Assembly: GCF_000805455.1 (NCBI RefSeq)
Contig: NZ_JSUS01000071.1
Location: forward strand, 496,001 to 560,000
Origin: Acinetobacter sp. A47
GTDB taxonomy: Bacteria > Pseudomonadota > Gammaproteobacteria > Pseudomonadales > Moraxellaceae
Direction of reading: 5' to 3'
Length of the DNA stretch: 64,000 bases
Positions within the stretch are counted from its first letter, which is position 1. The number at the start of each line of letters is the position of its first letter. Made by a program: the position numbers and the translations under genes. The notes under the pieces are model-generated. The model worked only from the letters and a program-made list of their open reading frames with translations, ran no database searches and was not told the origin of the DNA. This document shows positions 49,742-58,664 of this stretch, one piece after another.

Positions 49742-50437
49742 TCAGACTTTTAAAAATTCTGTACGCTGTTGGCGGTAGGGTTCGTCAAAAGGCACAAACT
49801 GCTGTTCTTGCCTGGCTTCGGCAATCCATTGCTGCACTGAAGGCAAAGCCAGTATGGTCTGCATATAATTTTGGCTGGATGCCGAAAGTGGCAACTGATA
49901 ACAGTCAAAGCGCATCACCACTGGCGCGTAAAATGCATCTGCAATACTGAATTCGCCACATAAAAAGCCATCTTCTGTCGCACGCTGTGACCAGATCTGC
50001 TCAATCCGGGCCACATCAGCACGCAACTGGGCATGGTCAGACCAGAGCTGCCGGCCAATATGCGTCAGGTCAGCCTCGACATTCATGGGACAAAGATTGC
50101 GTAATGCCTGAAAGCTGCTGTGCATTTCGGCACTGATACAACGCGCCTTGGCACGTAAGCTTTGATCTTGTGGCCATAAGCCATGTTCAGGATGCTGCTC
50201 TGCCAGATACTCACAAATCGCCAGCGTATCCCAGACCACCCGTTTTCCATCTACAAGTGCAGGTACTTTGCCGGTCGGATTCAGTTTGAGAATTTCTGTT
50301 TTAAACTGGCTATCTGCGTCAAAGCTATCAAACCGGATCAGTTGTTCCTGAAATGGTATGCCCGCCTGTTTCAATAAGATCCACGGACGCATGGACCAGG
50401 TTGAGTAGTTTTTATTGCCTATAAAGAGTTGGTACAT
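49742..50437 (-). CDS. Glutathione S-transferase
   Basis: This 231-aa protein has an N-terminal thioredoxin fold (LFIGNKNYSTWSMRPWILLKQAGIPF) with the Ser/Tyr region and the PTGKVPALVDG cis-Pro loop of soluble GSTs, followed by an all-alpha C-terminal domain. Substrate is unknown. It lies 5 bp downstream of dsbD and may be cotranscribed with it. Confidence 0.9.
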   Translation of the reverse strand: MYQLFIGNKNYSTWSMRPWILLKQAGIPFQEQLIRFDSFDADSQFKTEILKLNPTGKVPALVDGKRVVWDTLAICEYLAEQHPEHGLWPQDQSLRAKARCISAEMHSSFQALRNLCPMNVEADLTHIGRQLWSDHAQLRADVARIEQIWSQRATEDGFLCGEFSIADAFYAPVVMRFDCYQLPLSASSQNYMQTILALPSVQQWIAEARQEQQFVPFDEPYRQQRTEFLKV

Positions 50438-50442
50438 ATTTA

Positions 50443-52251
50443 TTATTTTCCTTTAAATAAAGCCAGTTGTTGTAATAGCTCTGCTTTCTGGAAGGCACCG
50501 GTTAAACGTAGCGAGCGAATTTCCTGTTGCTGCTGGTCCAGAAATAAATAGGTCGGCGGTCCCAAAATATCCCACTGGGCTAACAGGGCCTGATGTGATG
50601 CATCGTATTGGCTTAAATCCAGTTTAATCAGATAATAACCCGCTAACGCCTGCTGCACCTCGGCATCTTTTAAAATACGATGCTCAATCGGCTGACATGC
50701 CACACACCAGTCTGCATAGACATCAATCACGATGCCACGGTCTTTCGGGGCATGGGCGAGAATCTGCCGGAACTCGTCTGCTGTGTGTGCCACATGCCAT
50801 TCAGCCAGCTTGTCTGCCTGAACTGAACTCAGGCTCTGGATATGCTGGTATTGGTTAAAAGCCAAGCCGGGAATCACTAAAACCAGCAAGAGCGCATATA
50901 GCCATTGCAGTCTGGATTTCTGCCCGAACAGGCGATAAACCGCATAGATAATAAAGGCCAGCCCCAGAATTAAACTCAGGATCTGAATGACAAGTTCTGG
51001 CAATAAAGGACGAATGAAATAAATGCTCAAGGCCAGCATCAGGAATGCAAAAATCACCTTGATCTGGTTCATCCAGTCACCCGCCTTAGGTAAGGCTTTT
51101 GCCCCTAACACGCTGGCCAGCAGCAAGGGAATACCCATCCCGAAGCCAAGCGTAAAGAGTAGTAATGCGCCCTGCCATTGATTTTGTGTTTGCGAGATAA
51201 ACAGCAATACCCCGGCCAGCGGTGCTGTCATGCATGGCCCAACCAGCAGTGCGGAGATCATGCCCATGGCACCGGCGCCGACCAGCGTGCCACCTTTTTG
51301 ATTGGATTGCATCTGATCAAGCCGGTTGACCCAACGCTGTGGCAGTTTGAGTTCAAACAGACCAAACAGGTTCAGGGCAAACACCACAAACAACAGACTA
51401 AACGCAATCAGGGTTGCAGGTTGCTGTAACCAGCGCTGGAAATTCAGTCCTGCTGCAGAGGCAATTAAACCGAGTACCGCATACACCAGTGCCATGCTGA
51501 CCACAAAGGTCAGCGCAATTGACCAGGCTTTCACGCCTTTATTGTCACGTACAATCAACGAGGTCAGGATCGGCAGCATCGGCAAAGAACACGGCGTAAA
51601 AGCCAGTAAAATGCCTAGGCCCAAAAATAATAAAAGACTATAAGCGAGCGAATGTTGTTCCAGCGCACTTGACCATTTCTGGTCTTGGGCCAGCACACCC
51701 GGGTTGCCTGATGAGGTTGGCTCTGCGGCTGTTTCAGCCTGTACTGCCTCATCTACAGGCTGTTGTGCATTAAAGGCACTGGAAGAACGTGCCACATCCA
51801 AAAAGCTTTTTTGTGTATTAGCGCTGACATTCTGGGCACTGACCAGACCATCCGCATCGGTCTGGAATTCAATATGCTGTGGCGGATAGCAAATCCGGTC
51901 TTTGGCACACCCCTGCCAGGTGACACGATAGTGCTGCGATGCCTGAGTCGGAATACTGAATTCAGCTTGCTGATAATAAACCTGGCTATGGCCATAGTTT
52001 TCATCATATTGCTCAACCGCTTTGGGCAGTTTCAGGGCAACCGGTTGATTGCCCTGCCTTACTTCAAATTTATGCTGATAGAGATAGTAATTGGGCTGAA
52101 TCGACCAGTGTAACCGTGCCTGATTCACTTGAGTCGATTCAACCGTAAATGCAAATGCCTGTTCAGGACTGAGTAAGGGTGCCGATACATGCTCCTGGGC
52201 ATAGGTCAATGACCCACATAACCATACTAATGTCCCCAGAAAATAACGCAT
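50443..52251 (-). CDS. dsbD: Thiol:disulfide interchange protein DsbD
   Basis: This roughly 602-aa inner-membrane electron transporter passes electrons from thioredoxin to periplasmic DsbC/DsbG and cytochrome biogenesis. Signal peptide MRYFLGTLVWLCGSLTYA, periplasmic alpha domain with CAKDRICYPP, eight transmembrane segments with FTPCSLPMLPIL and GPCMTAPLAG, then a thioredoxin-like gamma domain with DWCVACQPIE. ATG 52251 is preferred over 52296 because it starts the signal peptide. Confidence 0.92.
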   Translation of the reverse strand: MRYFLGTLVWLCGSLTYAQEHVSAPLLSPEQAFAFTVESTQVNQARLHWSIQPNYYLYQHKFEVRQGNQPVALKLPKAVEQYDENYGHSQVYYQQAEFSIPTQASQHYRVTWQGCAKDRICYPPQHIEFQTDADGLVSAQNVSANTQKSFLDVARSSSAFNAQQPVDEAVQAETAAEPTSSGNPGVLAQDQKWSSALEQHSLAYSLLLFLGLGILLAFTPCSLPMLPILTSLIVRDNKGVKAWSIALTFVVSMALVYAVLGLIASAAGLNFQRWLQQPATLIAFSLLFVVFALNLFGLFELKLPQRWVNRLDQMQSNQKGGTLVGAGAMGMISALLVGPCMTAPLAGVLLFISQTQNQWQGALLLFTLGFGMGIPLLLASVLGAKALPKAGDWMNQIKVIFAFLMLALSIYFIRPLLPELVIQILSLILGLAFIIYAVYRLFGQKSRLQWLYALLLVLVIPGLAFNQYQHIQSLSSVQADKLAEWHVAHTADEFRQILAHAPKDRGIVIDVYADWCVACQPIEHRILKDAEVQQALAGYYLIKLDLSQYDASHQALLAQWDILGPPTYLFLDQQQQEIRSLRLTGAFQKAELLQQLALFKGK

Positions 52252-52369
52252 CCGTGCAGAACCTTCTCCACCTTGAACAGACAATTTCATGCTCATCTCA
52301 CTCGTTTTCTCCCGAATCTCCTTCCCACTGCTGTAGAAGTGAATTTAAGAGAATTCAGGTGCATTGTTA

Positions 52370-53137
52370 TTAGAATAAAACCGATACGCCGAAGCCACCG
52401 TTATAGCTTTTCTGGTTGCCATTGAGATCCACTCCAATGCTGGCATCCAGTTGCGTACGGTTATTCAGGGCATAGACCAGACCTGTACCTAGACCATATT
52501 CATAGTCCTGACTCTCGGCTTTACGGTAAATAAATTCCGAGAACCCGGACAATTTACCTGCGATCTTATAGTCAATTGTTGGGACAGCGGTCACCGCCCA
52601 ATTGCTGTTTTGCGCTTCATAGCGCATGGTAATCGAAGTCCCGATCAGGTCGCTGAACTCATAAGCAACTGCTGAGCTTAAGCTATAAATATCATCATGA
52701 TTGCTAAACTCATCATTACCCGTTGCAATGATGGCTTCTGCCAGTACAGCCATAGATAAGCGGTCATCATTGAGATCAATGGCTTTTTTCAAACCAATGC
52801 TGACATCCCCCAAACCATTGGTTTCCTTTTTCATGCCGGCACGTTTGTATTGCTGCCAGACCGGTCCTTGCCAGCCCAGTTGCAATTCAAGACCATCTGC
52901 CAGACCGGTACGCAACAACATATCGCCATTCAAGGTCAGGGTCTTATCTTTGACGCCATCGACATTGCCTTCCTGATAGCTGACGCTTGGCAGGCTTTGT
53001 TCCCATGCCAGTTTGCCAACAGGAGTAATGCCTGTGCCCATACCTGCACCAGGACGGTCAAAGGAGAAATCAGCCGCAAAAGCTGTGCTTGCCATCAGCG
53101 ATACCGCAATCACGCTTAAAGTTTGAAATGTTTTCAT
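52370..53137 (-). CDS. Outer-membrane beta-barrel protein, phenol-degradation MetA-like
   Basis: This 255-aa protein has a signal peptide (MKTFQTLSVIAVSLMASTAFA) and alternating-polarity strands ending in F (GFGVSVLF). It resembles the transporter group annotated as 'MetA-pathway of phenol degradation' (DUF family). ATG codons at 53140 and 53137 are adjacent; GAGG favours 53137. Function is not known. Confidence 0.75.
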   Translation of the reverse strand: MKTFQTLSVIAVSLMASTAFAADFSFDRPGAGMGTGITPVGKLAWEQSLPSVSYQEGNVDGVKDKTLTLNGDMLLRTGLADGLELQLGWQGPVWQQYKRAGMKKETNGLGDVSIGLKKAIDLNDDRLSMAVLAEAIIATGNDEFSNHDDIYSLSSAVAYEFSDLIGTSITMRYEAQNSNWAVTAVPTIDYKIAGKLSGFSEFIYRKAESQDYEYGLGTGLVYALNNRTQLDASIGVDLNGNQKSYNGGFGVSVLF

Positions 53138-53168
53138 CATGTTCCTCTTGCTTTGGTGTAGGCTGGGC

Positions 53169-53714
53169 TTATGCACCTAGCTCTTTTGACATTTTTGCGC
53201 CACGTTGACGTAACAATTTCAGTGTTGCCCGCTCTTCTGGCAATGATTCTGACCAGTCAATTTCATCAAACTCACAATCAAAGAACAGCTGGCTGATTGA
53301 GGATAAAACAGTTAAGCCTTCTTCATCACGGGTGTTTGGATCGACATCTTCGTCAAGTAAACGTTGTACCACCGGCACACAAGCCGAACTTGCAGCATCC
53401 CAAAGCGGCCCATAAAACTCTTCAGCATCCCATAAGTGCAAATTGGCTTTGGCCTGAATCAGGGCATCTAAAATATCCAGATAAACCTGAAGTGATTGTT
53501 GCTTTTCTTGTTCGCTTAATGGCTGGCCTGCTTCATACGCTTCGCAAATTGTTTCCCACCAGCTGAATAAACCATCACAAATCACCGATACAGGTGGCCC
53601 CTGTTCCGGATCAATAAAATTCGGGTCGAGACCTTCAGCAAGTAAAGATTGCACCTGGTCCACATCGAGTTGTTGTATGGCTTGCACCAAGGCCTGCTGT
53701 TGGTTATTTAACAT
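53169..53714 (-). CDS. Ankyrin-repeat protein
   Basis: This 181-aa protein contains ankyrin-like helices (ALVQAIQQLDVDQVQSLLAEGLDPN and VVQRLLDEDVDPNTRDEEGLTVLSS), with LLxxGxDPN signatures. No signal peptide or enzymatic motif is visible. Its stop lies 32 bp before the outer-membrane gene start. Confidence 0.8.
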   Translation of the reverse strand: MLNNQQQALVQAIQQLDVDQVQSLLAEGLDPNFIDPEQGPPVSVICDGLFSWWETICEAYEAGQPLSEQEKQQSLQVYLDILDALIQAKANLHLWDAEEFYGPLWDAASSACVPVVQRLLDEDVDPNTRDEEGLTVLSSISQLFFDCEFDEIDWSESLPEERATLKLLRQRGAKMSKELGA

Positions 53715-53812
53715 GACCAGTTCTCACAATATTTTTTAATGCAGGTATTATGCCGAATATCCTGACAGGTTTTTATAAAACCGCTAAAAAATCATGTATA
53801 AATTTGATACAG

Positions 53813-53848
53813 GCATAAAAAAAGCCCCAAATGAGGCTTCTTTTATGC
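53813..53848 (-). terminator. Terminator of hpf
   Basis: A stem of GCATAAAA with TTTTATGC plus inner GCC/GGC pairing gives a long hairpin downstream of the minus-strand gene. Confidence 0.7.
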
Positions 53849-53856
53849 GTTGATGT

Positions 53857-54231
53857 TTACGCTTCGTCATCTACTTTTACAGCATCATCTGCATCGACAT
53901 ATTCGGGTAAACCGCCACGGTGATGATCTTTTTTCTCATAAAGATGCTCCAGACTGCGTTTTAATTTATCAATTGCACCATGAATCGAGTTATCAATATT
54001 TGCTGCTTTATGTGTTACGGCCACAGGTTTCAGACCTGCCGGACGGGCCTCGATCATACAACGCTTGTCATGCTCGCCCGTTTTATCCCCATTTTCATCA
54101 CTAATATGAACCGAAAAATGCGTAATACGCTCGCTATAACGCTGGAATTCCTGTGTAAGTTCTGCACGAACATAACTAATTAAACGTTCACTACCTTGAA
54201 TGTTTTTATCTGTACGGATTTCAATATTCAT
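53857..54231 (-). CDS. hpf: HPF/RaiA-family ribosome hibernation factor
   Basis: This 124-aa protein has the beta-alpha-beta-beta-beta-alpha fold of HPF (IEIRTDKNIQGSERLISYVRAELTQEF...FSVHISDENGDK...IHGAIDKLKRSLEHLYEKK) and an acidic C-terminal tail. It binds the 30S subunit and promotes 100S dimer formation in stationary phase. No rpoN is adjacent, unlike the usual layout. Confidence 0.85.
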   Translation of the reverse strand: MNIEIRTDKNIQGSERLISYVRAELTQEFQRYSERITHFSVHISDENGDKTGEHDKRCMIEARPAGLKPVAVTHKAANIDNSIHGAIDKLKRSLEHLYEKKDHHRGGLPEYVDADDAVKVDDEA

Positions 54232-54601
54232 AAATATCTTCCTCTCTTTTTCGGTGAGACGGTGCTACAAAACTTTCTTATTCAGCACACTTCGAGCATG
54301 CAATCATTCAATGCAGTTGTATATTCTGATTATGTAAATGCTGCTGGTCTCCTCGCTTTTCATCTATTGATTTTCAGTGGTTAAGAAGATCTTCTATAAT
54401 TCCAATATCTGTCTTTCCTGCAAAATATGCAAGCTGATTTTTGACATTTTTATTAAAACGTAAACAAAAACTCCTTTAACTTTACAGCTTTTTCGGCATG
54501 ACCTGCCTTCTATAATTATTTTGTACTTTCGCTCCGATTTGGCTTTATTTTTGCTTAATACCTTGTATGCTTTACACGCCTTTTTGGGGGGAGATTTTTA
54601 A
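54232..54601. other. Intergenic region between hpf and the Tsx-like gene
   Basis: This 370-bp AT-rich gap has two TATAAT hexamers on the plus strand (54395-54400 and 54511-54516) and a TTGACA at 54441-54446. No consistent -35/-10 pair is obvious. No ORF is convincing. It presumably carries both promoters. Confidence 0.35.
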
Positions 54602-55327
54602 ATGCAATTGAAGCAAGTTACAGCGGCATGCTTACTGGTATCTACAGCAGCTTTAGCACAGGCAAAACCGATCTGGCAGGACTTTAGCCTGACCGGTTTA
54701 TACGGTGAAAACTACGAAGTTGTTGATGAAAAACAAACGACATTAACGATTGAATATGCGGCAAAAGTAAAATATGCCGATGTATTTTTCTTTATGGACC
54801 GTATGCGCGGCAACGAAGACCATAAAGTGACCTATTTCGAACTTTCTCCTCGGTTTAGCTTGGGCGAGATTTCAGGCCACAAACTTGCTTTTGGTCCGGT
54901 TAAAGATGTGTTGATTTCAACCACATGGGAAAGCAACAATGATGACTTTTCCAGTTTTGACAACTTCTTGTACGGCGTAGGTTTTGATCTTGCAGTTCCA
55001 TATTTCCAATATGCAAATGTAAACTTCTACCGCGCCAACAATGAAAACACATCTGATGACTATCAAATGACCATTGCCTATGCATTGCCATTTAAAGTCT
55101 CCAATGAAGATTTCCTCGTCGATGGTTTCCTGGACTGGTCTACTGGTGAAAAAGATCACGCCAGTGAACTGAACTGGACCACACAATACAAATGGAACGT
55201 GGGTAAACACATTTCACCCGATACCCGCCTTTATTTAGGTGTGGAACATTCGGTCTGGAATAACAAATTCGGTATGAAAAACCGTGACGAAAACAATGTC
55301 AGCGCATTAGTCAAATATCACTTCTAA
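54602..55327 (+). CDS. Tsx/OmpK-family nucleoside-specific channel
   Basis: This 241-aa outer-membrane beta-barrel has a signal peptide (MQLKQVTAACLLVSTAALAQA) and the Tsx-like PIWQDFSLTGLYGENYEV, EYAAKVKYADVFFFMDRM, FELSPRFSLGE and DNFLYGVGFDLAVPYF strands, ending YHF. Tsx channels take up nucleosides. A very strong GGGGGGAG site precedes the ATG. Confidence 0.85.
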   Translation: MQLKQVTAACLLVSTAALAQAKPIWQDFSLTGLYGENYEVVDEKQTTLTIEYAAKVKYADVFFFMDRMRGNEDHKVTYFELSPRFSLGEISGHKLAFGPVKDVLISTTWESNNDDFSSFDNFLYGVGFDLAVPYFQYANVNFYRANNENTSDDYQMTIAYALPFKVSNEDFLVDGFLDWSTGEKDHASELNWTTQYKWNVGKHISPDTRLYLGVEHSVWNNKFGMKNRDENNVSALVKYHF

Positions 55328-55346
55328 ACCTTTAGACCGTGAAAAA

Positions 55347-55374
55347 AACAGCAAGGAAATCCTTGCTGTTTTTG
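55347..55374 (+). terminator. Terminator of the Tsx-like gene
   Basis: Stem AACAGCAAGG/CCTTGCTGTT with loop AAAT is followed by TTTTGTTT. Confidence 0.85.
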
Positions 55375-55464
55375 TTTGTATCAATAATAGTTAAGTTATG
55401 GAAGAATCATTGGCTGTAACAAGGATTCACTGTTTCTTTTGGCTTACCTTGATGGCTGTTACTC

Positions 55465-56013
55465 ATGTCTGTGAATATTGCGCTTGCACCTTATTATCTC
55501 GCTCCCCGGTTCCAGATTCGCTTTGCAACCGCCGATGATCTGGAAGCAATTCTGGCGATTTACAATGCTGAAATTCTCAATGGTACCGCCAACTGGAATG
55601 ATCAGGCTGTCTCGCTGGCAGATTACCAGCAACGTTTCCAAAGCATGCAACAGCAACAATTTCCAATGATTGTGGTCGAAGATCAGCATCGCCAGCAAGT
55701 CGCGGGTTATGCCTATTATGCCGCGTTTCGTGCCATCAGTGGTTATCGCCAAAGCATTGAGCATTCTGTTTTTATTGATCCAGGCTATGCACGACAGGGG
55801 CTAGGCAAGGCGCTGATGCAACAACTGATCCATCTGGCTATACAGCAAAATATGCATATTATGGTGGCCGCAATTGACAGCGAAAATAAAGGCTCGATCG
55901 TGCTGCATGAACAATTGGGCTTTGTGCAAACCGGGTATATGCCACAAGTGGGTCAAAAGTTTGGGCAATGGCGCGATCTGGTCTGGATGCAACTGCAACT
56001 CACACAAGCCTAA
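55465..56013 (+). CDS. Phosphinothricin-type GNAT N-acetyltransferase
   Basis: This 182-aa protein has the pat/bar/yncA group features RFATADDLEAILAIYNAEILNGTANW, HSVFIDPGYARQGLGKALMQQLI (acetyl-CoA loop) and SENKGSIVLHEQLGFVQTG. Such enzymes acetylate methionine sulfoximine, phosphinothricin or similar amines. The natural substrate here is unknown. Confidence 0.88.
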   Translation: MSVNIALAPYYLAPRFQIRFATADDLEAILAIYNAEILNGTANWNDQAVSLADYQQRFQSMQQQQFPMIVVEDQHRQQVAGYAYYAAFRAISGYRQSIEHSVFIDPGYARQGLGKALMQQLIHLAIQQNMHIMVAAIDSENKGSIVLHEQLGFVQTGYMPQVGQKFGQWRDLVWMQLQLTQA

Positions 56014-56096
56014 TAAAACATCACTTTTGTCATACGATCCTGACCGCAATTTTTGGCTTAAAATGAACGACATAGATTATTTCAAAAATAGCCACA

Positions 56097-56837
56097 ATGA
56101 TTAAAACATCCCAACTCGGCCTAGGTCTTACAATCGTCCTTGCTTCAAGTGCCAGCTTTGCCGAACTGTCCTTCGAGCAAGAATTGCAGCAAGGCTGCGC
56201 CAAAGTGAAGCACTATGCCCAGACAGGTAAAAAGCTTTACGATCAAAAGCAATACCTCAAGGCCGCCAAGCAATTTGAAGATCAGGCTGCATGGGCACAT
56301 TTCTGTCAGGCCAATGCAGATGAAAGCGGGATTCAGGTCAGTGACCGGGACATTGAAATCGCCAATAATAATGTCGGTTTAAGTTATGCAAAACTCGGTC
56401 AGCCGCAATGGGCCAGAGTCTGGTTTTTACGTGATAAAGACTCGAAAACCAGCCAATACAACCTAAAACAGCTCCCAAAACCCGAACTATCTTCTGATTT
56501 ACAAGGGACTTATGTGCGTGCCAATGGCTTTGGGCAATGGGACTATATCAAGGTCAGCAAAAAAAAGAATCAATACCAGATTGCCTTCGATGGCTACTAT
56601 TTCGGCCCACGCGGCCTGATCTATGGTCCCAATATGGGACAGTTTGAAACCAGCATGCCACTCAAGTCCAAACAGGCAAACTATCGCAATGAAGACTGTG
56701 TGATTAAACTTCAATTTGCCAATGACGCAAAGCTTGGACAAAAAATTGAAGTTGAACAGCGCAATAGCGAGTCCTCATGTGGCTTTGGACATAATGTCTA
56801 TGCTGGCGGAACGTTCTATAAGGTTGAAAACAAATGA
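56097..56837 (+). CDS. Secreted hypothetical protein with TPR-like segment
   Basis: This 246-aa protein has a signal peptide (MIKTSQLGLGLTIVLASSASFA). Residues 35-105 include two TPR-like helix pairs (LYDQKQYLKAAKQFEDQAAWAHF and NNNVGLSYAKLGQPQWARVWFLR). The C-terminus is a beta-rich domain with a pair of Cys (NEDCVIKLQF and SSCGFGHNV). No family is recognised. Confidence 0.65.
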   Translation: MIKTSQLGLGLTIVLASSASFAELSFEQELQQGCAKVKHYAQTGKKLYDQKQYLKAAKQFEDQAAWAHFCQANADESGIQVSDRDIEIANNNVGLSYAKLGQPQWARVWFLRDKDSKTSQYNLKQLPKPELSSDLQGTYVRANGFGQWDYIKVSKKKNQYQIAFDGYYFGPRGLIYGPNMGQFETSMPLKSKQANYRNEDCVIKLQFANDAKLGQKIEVEQRNSESSCGFGHNVYAGGTFYKVENK

Positions 56838-56894
56838 GTGATCTTTACACCCAAACTCAACAAAAATTTAAGAAAAAGTATGATACTCGGAAAC

Positions 56895-57033
56895 GTCATT
56901 CACAACCTGCGTGATCTTTGAAAGATATTGTTTCTGCGAAACAATAGAAAAAATCCAAGAATTGAACAGGTTTTGTGAATGACAATGCCTTTGGTTACTT
57001 TGGGCAAATCCAAAGTAACTCCAGCCGAAGGCT
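56895..57033. repeat. Repeat-like element with two hairpins
   Basis: An outer inverted repeat (GTCATTCACAACCTG at 56895-56909 and CAGGTTTTGTGAATGAC at 56967-56983) is followed by a perfect 10-bp stem GTTACTTTGG/CCAAAGTAAC (56994-57003, 57010-57019) and an AGCC-GAA-GGCT stem. Similar GTTACTTT/AAAGTAAC hairpins recur in Acinetobacter genomes, so this may be a MITE-like repeat. It is noncoding. Confidence 0.5.
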
Positions 57034-57128
57034 TATTTAGAAATTAGAAAATTGCTTGGTATGACTCCGTAAAGATAATCATTTTTTTAATATCTACTTT
57101 TCTAAATAATGATATGTAGAGATTGATA

Positions 57129-57827
57129 TTAAATCGCCACCAACTCCCGAATCCCCTTCTCAGCCATCTCCTCCCCCCGCCCTTGTGCAATCACTTGTCC
57201 ACGTGCCATCACGGTATACGCATCGGCCAACTCTTCGGCAAAATCATAAAACTGCTCCACCAGAATAATCGCCATCTCGCCTTGATCTGCTAACTTGCGA
57301 ATCACCCGGCCAATATCCTTAATAATTGAAGGCTGAATCCCTTCGGTCGGCTCATCCAGAATCAAGACACGTGGTTCTGACGCCAACGCCCGGGCAATCG
57401 CAAGCTGCTGTTGCTGACCACCGGATAAATCCCCCCCACGGCGGTGTTTCATTTCATCCAGTACAGGGAAAATTTCATATAAATGCGTCGGCACCTTACC
57501 CGTCTTGGCACCCGAAAATTTAGCCATGCCAATTAAAATATTTTCTTCAACCGTTAAAGTCGAAAAGATATCACGACCTTGCGGCACATAGGCCAGACCG
57601 GCACGCACCCGTTGCTCAGGAGACATCTTGGCGATGTCTTTACCATCTAACAGAATCTGCCCTGACTTGATCGGCAGAATCCCCATCAGGCATTTCAGCA
57701 AGGTAGTTTTGCCTACACCATTACGCCCCAGCACCACACTACATTCACCCACAGGCGCGTTAACAGACACATCACGCAGAATATGACTGCCACCATAGAA
57801 CTGGTTAATTTGTTTCACTTCCAGCAT
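57129..57827 (-). CDS. urtE: Urea ABC transporter ATP-binding subunit UrtE
   Basis: This 232-aa ABC ATPase has Walker A GRNGVGKTTL, signature LSGGQQQQLAIARAL and Walker B RVLILDEPTEG. It is a LivF-like subunit. It is the last gene of the urtABCDE operon, 10 bp after urtD. Confidence 0.92.
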   Translation of the reverse strand: MLEVKQINQFYGGSHILRDVSVNAPVGECSVVLGRNGVGKTTLLKCLMGILPIKSGQILLDGKDIAKMSPEQRVRAGLAYVPQGRDIFSTLTVEENILIGMAKFSGAKTGKVPTHLYEIFPVLDEMKHRRGGDLSGGQQQQLAIARALASEPRVLILDEPTEGIQPSIIKDIGRVIRKLADQGEMAIILVEQFYDFAEELADAYTVMARGQVIAQGRGEEMAEKGIRELVAI

Positions 57828-57836
57828 GTGCCTCTC

Positions 57837-58664
57837 CTAACGCCCTAGATATTTTTCAATCACATCTTCATTGGCCTGAACCTCTGCCAATGTGCCCTCA
57901 GCCAGAATCGCGCCTTGCGCCAAGACCGTGACTTTTTCACTGATGGTGTCAATGAAACTCATGTCATGCTCCACCACGACCAGCGTGTGATTTTTTTTCA
58001 GTTCCAGACACAGTTCAGCCGTGCGCTCAGTTTCAGCATCAGTCATGCCTGCAACCGGCTCATCCAGCAAAATCAACTTGGGCCGTTGCATCAGCAGCAT
58101 GCCGATTTCCAGCCACTGTTTTTGTCCATGTGACAGCAGCCCTGCGGGCTTGTGTACAAATTCCTTTAAACGGATCTGCTCCAGACTTTCATCCAGTGCC
58201 AGCTGCGCTTCTGGGTCTAAACGGGAAAACAAGCTTTTTTTCACCCGCTTATCTCGTGGCGCTGCCAGTAGCAGATTTTCCATCACGCTAAAATTTTCAA
58301 ACACGGTGGGTTTCTGGAATTTACGTCCAATCCCCGCTTCAGCTATTTGCTCGGTACTCATTTTGGCAAGATCATGGTTTTGCCCAAAGAATGCGGTGCC
58401 TGTGGTCGGACGGGTTTTACCGGTAATCACGTCCATCAGGGTGGTCTTGCCTGCGCCATTCGGTCCGATAATACAGCGTAACTCCCCCTCGGCAATGTAC
58501 AGTGACAAATCATTCAGGGCCCGAAATGAATCAAACCAGACGCTGACTTTTTCCAGATATAAGGCAATGCCGTGACTAAAATCCGCACCTTGCGGTTTGG
58601 CACGTCCATACCCTTCACCGAGTTGACCGCCATGTTGAGCAGCGTCTATTAATACATCACTCAT
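57837..58664 (-). CDS. urtD: Urea ABC transporter ATP-binding subunit UrtD
   Basis: This 275-aa LivG-like ATPase has Walker A GPNGAGKTTLMDVI, signature LSHGQKQWLEIGMLL and Walker B KLILLDEPVAGMTDAE. Its C-terminus ends VIEKYLGR, typical of UrtD. It follows urtC with no gap. Confidence 0.92.
   Translation of the reverse strand: MSDVLIDAAQHGGQLGEGYGRAKPQGADFSHGIALYLEKVSVWFDSFRALNDLSLYIAEGELRCIIGPNGAGKTTLMDVITGKTRPTTGTAFFGQNHDLAKMSTEQIAEAGIGRKFQKPTVFENFSVMENLLLAAPRDKRVKKSLFSRLDPEAQLALDESLEQIRLKEFVHKPAGLLSHGQKQWLEIGMLLMQRPKLILLDEPVAGMTDAETERTAELCLELKKNHTLVVVEHDMSFIDTISEKVTVLAQGAILAEGTLAEVQANEDVIEKYLGR

Noticed and set aside
54490..54510. GGCATGACCTGC as a -24/-12 element before the Tsx-like gene
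   Set aside because: The GG to GC spacing is 8, not 10, so it does not fit sigma-54.
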